Origin: Lachnospiraceae bacterium
GTDB lineage: Bacteria; Bacillota; Clostridia; Lachnospirales; Lachnospiraceae
Assembly (NCBI GenBank): GCA_014804615.1
Contig: JAAUZL010000023.1
Span: 200,668-264,667 of the forward strand
Reading direction: 5' to 3'
DNA length: 64,000 nucleotides
The translations under genes were made by a program, and so were the position numbers. Of this stretch, positions 43,209 to 52,118 are shown in pieces. Within the stretch, counting starts at the first letter, position 1, and every line of letters begins with the position of its first letter. Below the pieces are notes generated by a model. That model was not told the origin of the DNA. It was given only the letters and a program-made list of their open reading frames with translations, and ran no database searches.

Positions 43209-44435
43209 TTACCGCCCTTTGACCTTTTCGTTTTCAACGTCTATTCCTAGTGTAACCCCACTTCTTCTCTCTTTATCCAGACCGCCGCTCATGTGGCCTA
43301 CGTTGCTCTTCAAAAAGCTGGCGCGAAAGACGGCATCCTCCCCATACTTTTCACGAAGCCGATCAACCGCCTTATCCAGTTTCTCCAGCTTGTCGCTCTT
43401 TTCCAGATCAAAAATGCTGTACTGTCTGGCGGCGTTCTCCTGTACCTTTGACGTATGGACGCCGATCTGCCGGATGGGCGTTTTCTTATCCCACAGCCGG
43501 CTCAGTATCAGACAGGCCGCCTCATAGATCTCCTCTGTGATATTGGTGGGGAGTCTAACTGCATCTGCTTATTCATGCGGCTAAATTCACAGGTTGTCAG
43601 ATGGACACTGACCAGACTGACCATCACATCGTCGGCCCGAAGCCTTGCCCCCACCGTCTCACTCAGAGAAAGAAGTAAGTGCTTCGCATACTCCTCCGTC
43701 ACGATATCCACCGGTGCCGTCAGACTGTTGCCGTAGCCCTTGTTGGCCTCATGGGCGATCATGCACTGATCAAGATCGCCGCCCCTGGCAAAGCCCTGAA
43801 TGGTCTGCCCGTGCTTTTTCAGATGGGCGCGTATCATGCCCTCATCTGCCTTTGCCAGTTCCCCTATCATCTGTATGCCCAGCCGGTGCAGCTTCTCCAC
43901 GGTTGAACGGCCACAAAAGAACAGATCGGAGACCGGGAGCGGCCACATTTTCTTCTCGACCTCCTCCGGGAACAGGGTGTGAACCTTATCCGGTTTGGAG
44001 AAATCTCCCGCCGTCTTAGAAAGCAGAAAGTTTGTGGACACGCCCACATTTACCGTAAAGCCGAGTTCCTCTCTGATCCTGTCTTTGATCTCATAAGCCA
44101 GCTTCACCATCTGCCCTCGTCCATACAGCTTTTCAAACCCGTCAAACACGACCCATGCCTCGTCAATGCTGTACTGGAGTACGGTGTCGCTGTACTCCTT
44201 CAGTATCTTGATAAAAGCTCTGGATGCCGTATTTCTTCGCCGGTGTACTCTTTGCAAGGACGATGCCGTGACGCTTTTCCTGATCACCGCCCACAATGCT
44301 CGGTATCTGCCTGAGATCCTCTTTCTCCCCTGACACCCCCACCCGGTAGGCTGCCGTCCATGAGAGGAAGGCGCTGTTGACATCGATATGGAAAACATAG
44401 GTCCCCACACTTACAGGAATTGGAAGATCCTCCAC
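43209..44435 (-). pseudogene. Second dinB-type polymerase gene, broken
   Basis: Homologous to the dinB at 16.4-17.7 kb over its full length (about 80-90% by eye), starting at VGTYVFHIDVNSAFLSW and ending GGLDKERRSGVTLGIDVENEKVKGR. Two lesions: about 75-80 bases are missing between KYGIQ and AFIKILKEYSD, which changes the frame, and one C is missing in the run coding DSPTNI (about 43550). The two frames still open are 44163-44435 and, after the first lesion, 43553 upward. The SIDE motif survives. Confidence 0.9.
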
Positions 44436-44710
44436 CGCTGCGTCTCGATGTTGTAGCGCATATCCAGTGTCTTGCAGATCTCTCCCATGCTGATCTTACA
44501 GACAAACTGCTTTTCACGCACCCCGACCGTTCTCTTTTCATCTCTCGACACCACCTGCGTGATCCGGCACATCCGGACCGCATGATTCTCCATCTCCAGC
44601 CGGAACCACAACGGCGTCATCCTGCCGTCCCTGTCGATCAGCGTCATCATCTGCACCGGTATGTTGACCGGACCGTCGATCAGAATACCCGCCTGCATAT
44701 TCTCTTCCAT
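44411..44710 (-). CDS. Small protein cotranscribed with the broken dinB
   Basis: 99 residues from the ATG at 44710 (GGAGGGGG upstream). MEENMQAGILIDGPVNIPVQMMTLIDRDGRMTPLWFRLEMENHAVRMCRITQVVSRDEKRTVGVREKQFVCKISM, ending DMRYNIETQRWRIFQFL. It resembles the small partner often found beside clostridial Y-family polymerases, but I cannot name a family. It lies between the LexA box and the dinB pseudogene and overlaps the start of the latter. Confidence 0.7.
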   Translation of the reverse strand: MEENMQAGILIDGPVNIPVQMMTLIDRDGRMTPLWFRLEMENHAVRMCRITQVVSRDEKRTVGVREKQFVCKISMGEICKTLDMRYNIETQRWRIFQFL

Positions 44711-44754
44711 TCCCGTCACCCCCTCCCCTATCAATGAGTGTAAGACTATATTAG

Positions 44755-44768
44755 CAAACATACGTTCG
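44755..44768 (-). promoter_or_regulatory. LexA (DinR) box of the second dinB unit
   Basis: CGAACGTATGTTTG on the minus strand, a close match to CGAACN4GTTCG. About 45 bases before the start of the small partner gene; counterpart of 17771-17784. Confidence 0.78.
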
Positions 44769-44820
44769 GATGTAAAGATGTAAAATTTCCCTAAAATTCT
44801 TCTGCTGTTTTTAGCAAATA

Positions 44821-44864
44821 AAAACCGCCCGATAACAAGTACGTCACCTGTTACCGGACGGTAT
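44821..44864 (-). terminator. Rho-independent terminator of the PD-(D/E)XK gene
   Basis: Minus strand: ACCGTCCGGTAACAGG...TTGTTATCGGGCGGT stem, then TTTTTATTT, about 30 bases after the stop. Confidence 0.82.
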
Positions 44865-44894
44865 TTACCTTTTCTTATGATTCTGTAAACGAAT

Positions 44895-45716
44895 CTACAG
44901 TTCCTTCAAAAGTACATCCTTATCCGCATCTGATATCTTCAAAGCCGCCATTGCCTGTTCCGCAGACCACTTCATGGATTCCATTAAGTTTTTCACAGCA
45001 TCCAACAGGCCGTTCAGCCTTGCAATTTCAGCCTTTTGCTCCGCATACTTTTCCGCGTAATTTTGTACCGCCTCACACATATACTTCCGACCTCCCTCTT
45101 CCTTGAAATGCTTCATACCCTTCGCCAGCTCCGGGTAATACATATCGCTCGCGTCTTTACAGGAAAAATCATGTATCAGATTTCCTATCGCATCATCGCC
45201 CTTGTAAGCCCCGTTGACATATATGATATGCGATCCATCATCAAATAACTCATTCGACCCTTCAAAACGGCGGTTTATCGTGTAGACCGGTATCCCCTGT
45301 CCGAATATATCCGTCCTGGTGATAAATATCATATAGGAATCCTGCAGTTCTGAGAAATCCTGACCTTCCTTAAGCATCCGGGAGTCCATCATGCTGCTGT
45401 TGAATCTGGCCCTCCGGATATGCGCCCCTTCCGGCCTCTGTTGAACCTCCACGTTGTAGTGCTTCCCCGTACCGTCTTTCGCCCAGATATCCAAGCGGAT
45501 ATCCCGGCCTCCCACCACAGGACTCTTAAATTCGCGCTGCCCCACAACGCTTTCCACCTGGATATCGTCCTGTTTCAGTATGATCCTTAACAGAAGTTCT
45601 GCCGCTTCTTTATTTTTGTCAAAGACCATCGACATCAGGTCATCGTCAAACAGGCTCATATCATCAATGATCTGTTCGACTGTTCTGAGATCCTGCTTTT
45701 GCTCCTCTCCTATCAT
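44895..45716 (-). CDS. PD-(D/E)XK nuclease family transposase-type (Rpn-like) protein
   Basis: 273 residues. N-terminal FDDDLMSMVFDKNKEAAELLLRIIL, then the nuclease core VVGGRDIRLDIWAKDGTGKHYNVEVQQ with Asp and ExQ at the expected places, then HIRRARFNSSMMDSRMLKEGQDFSELQDSYMIFITRTDIFGQGIPVYTINR. The C-terminus is coiled-coil-like. These proteins promote recombination and are often called transposases without inverted repeats. No terminal repeats are seen here. It sits between the broken integrase and the broken dinB. Confidence 0.88.
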   Translation of the reverse strand: MIGEEQKQDLRTVEQIIDDMSLFDDDLMSMVFDKNKEAAELLLRIILKQDDIQVESVVGQREFKSPVVGGRDIRLDIWAKDGTGKHYNVEVQQRPEGAHIRRARFNSSMMDSRMLKEGQDFSELQDSYMIFITRTDIFGQGIPVYTINRRFEGSNELFDDGSHIIYVNGAYKGDDAIGNLIHDFSCKDASDMYYPELAKGMKHFKEEGGRKYMCEAVQNYAEKYAEQKAEIARLNGLLDAVKNLMESMKWSAEQAMAALKISDADKDVLLKEL

Positions 45717-45807
45717 TAGTTCACCATCTTTCTTTATATTTTATGGGATAAACGCCGATTTTTCAATCTGTTCCTTACGAAAATCGGCATTTATCCAACC
45801 ATGCACA

Positions 45808-46874
45808 TCAAATCTGATTTAATTTCATAACCGCATCATGCTTATCTCTGTCAAAAATCCCGATATACACGTTATAGGTAAACGATACATCACTGTGTCC
45901 CAGCAGTTCCGATACGATCTTGATATCCGTCCCCATCGACAGGAGGATCGATCCATATCCATGCCGCAGGGAGTGGGGCGTATAATCTTTTGTCCGGCAC
46001 CGGGAATTATTCACGATCCTATCCATCGACCGCTCGATCTGTCGTCTGGTATAATGATTCCGGTTTTTTGCATTCACACATACAAAATCCTCTTCGTTCG
46101 TATAATACTGCCTGAAATAGAGGAGCGCTTCCAACGCCTTATCCGGCAGGACGATCTTGCGCCTGCTGTCTTTTGTCTTGGCTGCCTTGACTTTATAGCT
46201 GTAGGAAGCTCCCTCCTCTTTCTCTTCGCGGATCATGGCAAGGGACTGATTGATTGCAATCTCTCTCCGCTCTAAATCCACATCTTTCCATTGCAGCCCT
46301 ATCGCCTCAGACACCCGCATCCCCGTATACATGATGAGGGTGATCACATAGGCGGCATTCCCATACTTCTTCGCCCCGTTAGCGCAGGCGCTCATCGCCT
46401 CCTCATATATCAACTGGACTTCATCTGCCGAAGGGATCTTTATCTCCTTCTTCTTGACCGCTACATTTGCCTCCGATGGCGTTTTTACCGTCACTTCTAA
46501 GTACAAAGGCTCTATATCTTTCTTCGCCTCAGCATACCGGACGCAGGTTTTGATCAGCCCCCATACCTTCTTGATACTGTTCAGCGAATATCTCTTCGCA
46601 AGGGAATCGAGATAGTCCTGAAACATCTTGTCCCTTAGGTCTTTCAGCCGGACATTCGCCAGATCGTATGCCTTATAGTTGATCAGCCTTGCATTAACGG
46701 CGTCCAGATACGACTGATATGTCGTTGCTTCTATTCCTTAATCTTAGCTTTTACTTCCTTTTCTGTTCTCCCATAAAAATACCTTCCATCTGCATTGCGA
46801 TAAAAGAAATACTCATCTCCATGTATCTTCTTTTTACCCCATGTGCCTTCGCCATTTTTTCTTTTCCCTGCCAT
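45808..46874 (-). pseudogene. Tyrosine-recombinase integrase, broken in the N-terminal part
   Basis: From the ATG at 46874 (AGGAGG upstream) the frame gives the arm-binding domain (GEGTWGKKKIHGDEYFFYRNADGRYFYGRTEKEVKAKIKE) and then stops. In another frame YQSYLDAVNARLINYKAYDLANVRLKDLRDKMFQDYLD continues into the catalytic domain, with the conserved Arg (GMRVSEAIGLQW), HSLRHGYGSILLSMG, LLGHSDVSFTYNVY and the Tyr. About 30 residues of linker are missing at the break. The catalytic part alone (45808-46626) is open but lacks the N-terminal domains. It lies beside tRNA-Pro, the usual target arrangement. Confidence 0.85.
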
Positions 46875-46901
46875 ACTCATTCCTCCTGCTTAGTCTCTAA
46901 A

Positions 46902-46981
46902 GGAATTTGTACCCTAATTTGTACCACAATTTGTACCACAACCAGGATGATAAAAGTTGATAAAAGATGGTACAAAATGAT
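46902..46981. repeat. Direct and inverted AATTTGTACC repeats (integrase arm-type sites)
   Basis: AATTTGTACC occurs three times in 12-base steps (about 46903-46936), and the complement GGTACAAA at 46969. They lie between the integrase start and the tRNA, where arm-type binding sites of tyrosine recombinases are expected. The function is inferred. Confidence 0.6.
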
Positions 46982-47004
46982 AAATTACCCTAAAACGAAA
47001 AAAT

Positions 47005-47036
47005 CCTGATAACCACGAAAGCCCGTGATTATCAGG
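47005..47036 (-). terminator. Terminator after tRNA-Pro
   Basis: CCTGATAA...TTATCAGG stem with inner CACG/CGTG, then ATTTTTT on the minus strand, 11 bases after the tRNA. Confidence 0.8.
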
Positions 47037-47046
47037 TATTTTTCTA

Positions 47047-47119
47047 TCGGAGTGACAAGACTTGAACTTGCGGCCTCTACTTCCCTAAAGTAGCGCTCTA
47101 CCACCTGAGCCACACCCCG
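47047..47119 (-). tRNA. tRNA-Pro (anticodon AGG)
   Basis: 73 bases fold as a full cloverleaf on the minus strand. The acceptor stem CGGGGTG/CACTCCG has one G-U pair, the D arm is GCTC/GAGC, the anticodon stem CTACT/AGTAG holds loop TTAGGGA, and the T arm is GCAAG TTCAAGT CTTGT. C1-G72 with A73 fits proline identity. CCA is not encoded. It is the likely integration site of the neighbouring island. Confidence 0.93.
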
Positions 47120-47190
47120 AAAAACCTTTACTATTATAACGAATTTCCCTACGAAATGCAAGACTTATTCACAAACTTTTTATAGCGTTC

Positions 47191-48522
47191 TTATGTTTGC
47201 ATTACCGTTTTCGAACTCGTATCAATAAAGCTCTCAAACATCTCCTGCGGAATGGGCCGTGAGAAATAAAATCCCTGCTGCATCTGACATCCCACCTCTT
47301 TCAGGTAGTTGCTCTGCTCCAATGTCTCCACACCTTCACACAGGGATGCGATCTTTAATCTGTTTGCCATATCTACCACACAGGAAATAATGACCCGGTC
47401 ACTCTCCTGCATTTCCCCTTCTTTCAAGAACACTCTATCCAGCTTGATAATGTCGATGGGCAGTTTGCTGAGCAAATTCAGGGAAGAATATCCGGAACCG
47501 AAATCATCCATGGAAACCTTGATTCCCATTTTATGTAAACCTTCCACCAATTCCAGCGCACGCTCCGTATTTTCCAGATAAATGCTCTCTGTCAGCTCAA
47601 ATTCCACCAAAGAACAGGGAATCTGAAACTCCTCCAAAAGCTCCTTGACATACTTTAAGATATGCATCTTATTCAAGTGCATTCTGGACACATTCAAAGA
47701 AATCGGCACTACCTTTTTGCCGGCCTTGATCCGCTCCGCCAGAAAGCGGAAAACCTCTCTGTAAACATAGTAATCCACATCCACGATCTGACCGCTGCGC
47801 TCGATCAGGGGAATAAACTCATCCGGATAAACAAATTCACCATCGGGTTTCTGCCAGCGCACCAACGCCTCCGCACCGATCAGCTCCATCGTATCCGTCT
47901 CCATCTTAGGCTGAAAATAAACCTGAAACTCCTTATGTTCCAGCGCCTTGGGAATACAGGACGTGATCTCCACCTCTCGCCTAATTCCTTCCATCATGCT
48001 CTGGTCAAACAGCACACAGCAGTCATTTTCCATTTCTTTAGCCACTTTTCTGGCCAGATTGGCATTGGAAACTGCGGTCTCTGCCTCCAGACTTCGGCTG
48101 TTCTTATCCGTAATACTGATCCCCGTACAAAACTGCAGCCGGCTGTTTAAGTATTTCTCCCGAAATTCCCGTTCACGATCCTTATTGATCTGATCGATCA
48201 AATTGCGAAATTCTTCGTTACTCAAGCCATCATTGGTAAGTCTGCTGGCCGTCACAAAATTGTCCGAATAGACTCTGGCTGCACAGATAAGGTTTTCACT
48301 CGCTTTCATGAACTGATTCACGAATTCTTTTAAGAGCTTGTCACCCACCTTATAGCCATAAGTATCGTTGATATACTTAAAATGCTTAATATCTGTGTAC
48401 ACGATCACAATACGATCATCACCGATCTCTTGCATTTCCTTTTCCAGTTTTTGCAAAAAGATTTCGTAGGAATCCAGTCCTGTCAATGTGTCTTTCATAT
48501 CCCTTTTCACCCTGCCATACAT
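47191..48522 (-). CDS. EAL-domain c-di-GMP phosphodiesterase with degenerate GGDEF domain
   Basis: 443 residues. N-terminal GGDEF fold (about 10-165): DTLTGLDSYEIFLQKL, YTDIKHFKYINDTYGYKVGDKLLKEF; the signature position reads YSDNF, so cyclase activity is not expected. EAL domain (about 185-435) keeps the catalytic set: EALVRW, SLNVSR, EFELTES, DDFGSGYSSL, IKLDR, EGVET, QQGFYFSRP. It should hydrolyse c-di-GMP, the first half acting as a regulatory domain. No membrane segment. A second ATG at 48498 is possible. Confidence 0.93.
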   Translation of the reverse strand: MYGRVKRDMKDTLTGLDSYEIFLQKLEKEMQEIGDDRIVIVYTDIKHFKYINDTYGYKVGDKLLKEFVNQFMKASENLICAARVYSDNFVTASRLTNDGLSNEEFRNLIDQINKDREREFREKYLNSRLQFCTGISITDKNSRSLEAETAVSNANLARKVAKEMENDCCVLFDQSMMEGIRREVEITSCIPKALEHKEFQVYFQPKMETDTMELIGAEALVRWQKPDGEFVYPDEFIPLIERSGQIVDVDYYVYREVFRFLAERIKAGKKVVPISLNVSRMHLNKMHILKYVKELLEEFQIPCSLVEFELTESIYLENTERALELVEGLHKMGIKVSMDDFGSGYSSLNLLSKLPIDIIKLDRVFLKEGEMQESDRVIISCVVDMANRLKIASLCEGVETLEQSNYLKEVGCQMQQGFYFSRPIPQEMFESFIDTSSKTVMQT

Positions 48523-48589
48523 TATTTACCCACTACCCTAGATATACTCTACCCCTTTTATCCACTCCCTGTCAATATATGACAAAAAT

Positions 48590-50047
48590 TTAACAGACTG
48601 TCTGAGTCAAAACAGCAAGCAGGTATTCCCAGACTCTCTTCACGGAAGCAATGCTCATGCTCTCCTGCGCCGTGTGCACATCAAAAAGATCAGGGCCGAT
48701 AGAAACACAGTCAAGCCCGGGGAGTTTTCCCGCCAGGATCCCACATTCCAGCCCCGCATGGATCGCCTGCAGCACAGGGGGCTTGCCATACATATCTTCA
48801 TAAATCTGCACCATCTTTTCGCGCAGCGGCGAATCCTTCCGGTAAGCCCAGCCGGGATAAGGATTCCTGACAGACACCGTCGCGCCCGACTTCCCGGCAA
48901 TGTCCCGCATCTGACCGCACAGGATTTCCTTCTCCTGATCCACCGAGCTTCTGACCGCATACTGCAAATGCAGTCCTTCTTCCTCCAAGGCAAGAATCCC
49001 CAGATTCAGGGATGTCTCCACCAATCCCTCCACGTCTTTACTCATGGCAGCCACACCGTTGGGAAGCTCCATCAGACAGGCAAGCGCCTTTTTCGTGGAT
49101 TCTTCTGTCATAACGATGGAACTCTCTCCCTCTGTGAGCCGGCGGCAGACAACCTGTGCCTGTTTTTCCTCCGCCGTCATCTGCTCTCTGATCTTTTCCT
49201 CCTGCTCCTTAATCACAGACTCCACCACCGGCAGATCCGCCGCTTCCACCGCAAGCACCGCAGAAGCCTCCCGAGGAATCGCATTATCCGCCATACCGCC
49301 GTTCATGCCTGCGAGACGAATCCGGCAGCGCTCGCCCACAGCCTGCAGGACTTGCCCCAACAAGTAGTTTGCATTCCCACGGCCCTTGTCGATCTCTATC
49401 CCGGAGTGACCGCCCAGAAGTCCCGTAACCCTAATTTCCACAAGCTTGTCTGCGCTCTCCGGATCCTGCTCCATGGGAATAGTCACATCTACCCTGGCGC
49501 CACCGGCGCAGCTGGTGATAAAGATACCCTCTTCCTCCTGATCCAGATTGATCATGCGTCTTCCGCGCAGCATGGAGAGATCGATCCCGGTAGCGCCTTC
49601 CATACCGATCTCCTCGTCCACCGTCAGGATAACTTCCAGCCGAGGCAGAGACAGATCTCCGGCATCCAGAAGCGCCAGACAATAAGCCACTCCGATTCCG
49701 TCATCACCGCCCAAACTGGTCTCCTCTGCATAAATCTTATCGCCCTCAACCCGCAGTCTGAGAGGTTCCTTTTTCATATCGATCCGACTGCCTTGCGCTG
49801 TCACCGCCACCATATCCATATGTGCCTGCAGGATATAGGGTTCTTCCTGCTCACGTTCCGGCGAAGCCTCCCTGATGATAACAATATTTCCCAGAGCGTC
49901 CTGTCTGCAAAAAAGCGCCCTTTCTTCAGCAAATTTTTTCAAATGATCACTGATCTGCTTTACATTGCCGGAACCATGCGGAATCCCGCATAGCTGCTCA
50001 AAAAAATGAAATACACTCTGTGGTTCTAATCCTTCCAACACTCTCAT
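48590..50047 (-). CDS. pepD: Aminoacyl-histidine dipeptidase (Xaa-His, M20 family)
   Basis: 485 residues. Metal ligands and catalytic residues of M20C enzymes: LQAHMDMVAV, ETSLGGDDGIGVAYCLALLD, LTVDEEIGMEGA, TSCAGGARVDV, GLLGGHSGIEIDKGRGNA, ending with AIHAGLECGIL and CVSIGPDLFDVHTAQESM. Cleaves dipeptides such as carnosine-type and Xaa-His in the cytoplasm. The ATG at 50047 has GGAGG 8 bases upstream. Confidence 0.95.
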   Translation of the reverse strand: MRVLEGLEPQSVFHFFEQLCGIPHGSGNVKQISDHLKKFAEERALFCRQDALGNIVIIREASPEREQEEPYILQAHMDMVAVTAQGSRIDMKKEPLRLRVEGDKIYAEETSLGGDDGIGVAYCLALLDAGDLSLPRLEVILTVDEEIGMEGATGIDLSMLRGRRMINLDQEEEGIFITSCAGGARVDVTIPMEQDPESADKLVEIRVTGLLGGHSGIEIDKGRGNANYLLGQVLQAVGERCRIRLAGMNGGMADNAIPREASAVLAVEAADLPVVESVIKEQEEKIREQMTAEEKQAQVVCRRLTEGESSIVMTEESTKKALACLMELPNGVAAMSKDVEGLVETSLNLGILALEEEGLHLQYAVRSSVDQEKEILCGQMRDIAGKSGATVSVRNPYPGWAYRKDSPLREKMVQIYEDMYGKPPVLQAIHAGLECGILAGKLPGLDCVSIGPDLFDVHTAQESMSIASVKRVWEYLLAVLTQTVC

Positions 50048-50137
50048 GCCATCTTCCTCCAAACTGTCCCCATTCTATGGTTCCTATCTATAAAATATAT
50101 TTTACCATGATTTTCATATTTTACGACATAAATTTGT

Positions 50138-51508
50138 CTACCGTTTCTCCCATTTGATACTTAATCTCCATGCCGGACGACGTATCGTCTCATCCGTAAT
50201 GATCCTCTCATTGCGATGCACAGTGAGCAGCAGCCCGATCAGTATGGCATAGGTTATTGCCGTGCAGACGCCGTCAGATACAAACGGAAGCTGCATACTG
50301 TTCACAAGACAATATCCGGTGTTGATCAAAACCCCTTCCAAACAGTTGATCAGAAATACCATAAAGCAGGCTGCGGATATCATGAAGCCCAATTGGTTTT
50401 TCTGGTTTTTCACAATACAAAAAGCCCGTATGACCACTGCCGAAAATGCCGCAACCATAGCCAGCCCCGCCAATATTCCGTAGTTACAGATCAGCTGCAG
50501 CAAAACGAAAGGTTCCGTGGGATATGGTATCGGAGCTCCTATGAGCCAGGCCTTTGCACCCTGTGTGACTCCCTCCTTCTTAACAAATATGCTGTCGGAT
50601 GGGCCGATGAATTTCGCCGAGCTCAATTCCTGCCTGATAAACTGATACAAATATCCTGCTCCCTCCGCATATTTCTCAGGATGTAACCACGCCTGCAAGC
50701 GCATTGTCTGAAACCCGTATGCCGCGCCGAAAAGCACCCCCCTGCCGATAAGCAGAACTGTCGGTAATCCAAACAGTGCACCTATGACTATGAAAGCCGC
50801 CTTCTTCCTGTCAACAGCAAACCATCTCTTCCGGATTGCCAGGATAAGCAATACCGCACATATCATATAGACATTTAATGTCGTATACAGCGTACTCGAA
50901 AAAGTCAGCACGAAAACCGCATTGACCATCTGTATCACGATACCCCAGACGAGCGCACCGTATGCCCCTCCTCTCAACCTGTACAGTATTCCCGCATAAA
51001 CCGGAACATAGAGATAGGAAAGCATAAACGTTCTGGGAACCATTCCGCCTCTCGCTGCATACATACTGCCAATAAATGTGACTATCGTTACAAGCACATA
51101 GATCCCGTAAGCATACCGCCCCACAAAACTATAATCAAGAAAATACATGCCGGCCATCACGCCAAAAGACAAAAACACCACCAAACACTGTTTGATCAAA
51201 TATTCCGGATAATGCGTCAGACCATTCACTCCACATAGCACAAAGAATCCCGCAGCACTGAATGCAAAGGCCATCCCGATCATCTTAAAATCTGTCTGCG
51301 GTCTGTGTATCCTGTCCAGTTCCACACCGACTTCTACCGGGTCCCCCATCTCCCGCACCGCTCTTCTTACTGCTTCTTCATGAAGCTCCCCCTCTTCTTC
51401 ATAGGCTGCCGCCTGATCCTCAATATGATCGAACAGCTCTTTCGCAACACCAGCCCTTGCTCTGACGCACCTGATCTGATCCGTAACACTCTTGATAAAC
51501 TCCTCCAT
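50138..51508 (-). CDS. FtsW/RodA/SpoVE-like (SEDS) membrane protein with N-terminal HAAS domain
   Basis: 456 residues. Residues 1-70 are a helical HAAS domain (EFIKSVTDQIRCVRARAGVAKELFDHIEDQAAAYEEEGELHEEAVRRAVREMGDPVEVG) that normally contacts a PadR-type partner. Then about ten membrane helices in SEDS arrangement, with RLQAWLHPEKYAEGAGYLYQFIRQELSSAKFIG in the large outside loop. By eye the essential loop Asp of RodA/FtsW is Tyr here, and TDF is PTEPF, so it may not be an active glycan polymerase. Its ATG shares one base with the padR stop. Confidence 0.8.
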   Translation of the reverse strand: MEEFIKSVTDQIRCVRARAGVAKELFDHIEDQAAAYEEEGELHEEAVRRAVREMGDPVEVGVELDRIHRPQTDFKMIGMAFAFSAAGFFVLCGVNGLTHYPEYLIKQCLVVFLSFGVMAGMYFLDYSFVGRYAYGIYVLVTIVTFIGSMYAARGGMVPRTFMLSYLYVPVYAGILYRLRGGAYGALVWGIVIQMVNAVFVLTFSSTLYTTLNVYMICAVLLILAIRKRWFAVDRKKAAFIVIGALFGLPTVLLIGRGVLFGAAYGFQTMRLQAWLHPEKYAEGAGYLYQFIRQELSSAKFIGPSDSIFVKKEGVTQGAKAWLIGAPIPYPTEPFVLLQLICNYGILAGLAMVAAFSAVVIRAFCIVKNQKNQLGFMISAACFMVFLINCLEGVLINTGYCLVNSMQLPFVSDGVCTAITYAILIGLLLTVHRNERIITDETIRRPAWRLSIKWEKR

Positions 51509-51840
51509 CACGCCATCGCCTCCCAAAGTACATTCAGTACGGCAGTCTGGTACTCCTGCCACTCTTCTTTTCTGGATTTCAAATATTTCCGTCCCTCTTT
51601 CGTAATACTGTAATACTTGCGCTGTTTTCCGTTTACCTCACTCTCATAGGAAGTCAGATAATTCTTCCCCTCCAACGAATGAAGCAGCGGATAGAGCGTC
51701 CCTGCTTTCAGCATAAATATGTTGTTGGATTTCTTTTGGAGAGTTTCAATCATCTCATAACCATACATATCCTTGTCCTCCAACAGACGCAGTAAGAGCA
51801 TGGAAGTGCTTCCCGAAATCAAAGCTTTATCTATTGCCAT
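51508..51840 (-). CDS. PadR-family transcriptional regulator
   Basis: 110 residues, winged helix: ALISGSTSMLLLRLLEDKDMYGYEMIETLQKKSNNIFMLKAGTLYPLLHSLEGKNYLTSYESEVNGKQRKYYSITKEGRKYL. It is translationally coupled with the HAAS-SEDS gene (TGATG). Two palindromes at the promoter are probable autoregulatory operators. Confidence 0.95.
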   Translation of the reverse strand: MAIDKALISGSTSMLLLRLLEDKDMYGYEMIETLQKKSNNIFMLKAGTLYPLLHSLEGKNYLTSYESEVNGKQRKYYSITKEGRKYLKSRKEEWQEYQTAVLNVLWEAMA

Positions 51841-51861
51841 TTCAATATCTCCCTTCTTTTA

Positions 51862-51919
51862 TATATAGATTATCTATATACTCTATTGTCAGTATATATA
51901 GATAGTCTATATATGTCAA
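51862..51919 (-). promoter_or_regulatory. padR promoter with two near-identical palindromic operators
   Basis: TTGACA, 17-base spacer, TATACT on the minus strand (-35 at 51914-51919, -10 at 51891-51896). One palindrome, TATATAGA-TAG-TCTATATA, fills the spacer. A second, TATATAGAT-T-ATCTATATA, lies downstream at 51862-51880. Occupation of either would block transcription. Confidence 0.8.
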
Positions 51920-51928
51920 GATGCTTAT

Positions 51929-52052
51929 GCGCATAAGCAGATTCGAGATGCTTCGCATCTCTCATTCGCGTTGCTCGTCATAAGCCGACAGAGACAGTCT
52001 TACATGCAAGCATGTATCCTGTCTCTGCCATCTTCTGACTCTGCTTATGCGC
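51929..52052. repeat. MITE-like element, copy 1
   Basis: 124 bases bounded by perfect 13-bp inverted ends (GCGCATAAGCAGA ... TCTGCTTATGCGC), with an inner imperfect hairpin around GACAGAGACAG...CTGTCTCTG and TACATGCAAGCATGTA. A related copy with the same ends stands at 60281-60446. Confidence 0.7.
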
Positions 52053-52055
52053 GCA

Positions 52056-52088
52056 AAAAGAGACACGGCTTTTTCACCATGTCTCTTA
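52056..52088 (-). terminator. Terminator of the infC-rpmI-rplT operon
   Basis: AAGAGACATGG...CCGTGTCTCTT stem and a short T-run on the minus strand, 31 bases after the rplT stop. Confidence 0.75.
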
Positions 52089-52118
52089 CATTCTCTCATA
52101 TGATCCGCTTCGGCAATG

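Noticed and set aside
45808-46626. Calling the integrase a normal short gene
   Set aside because: The upstream DNA encodes the arm-binding domain in another frame from a proper start, so the open part is only a fragment.
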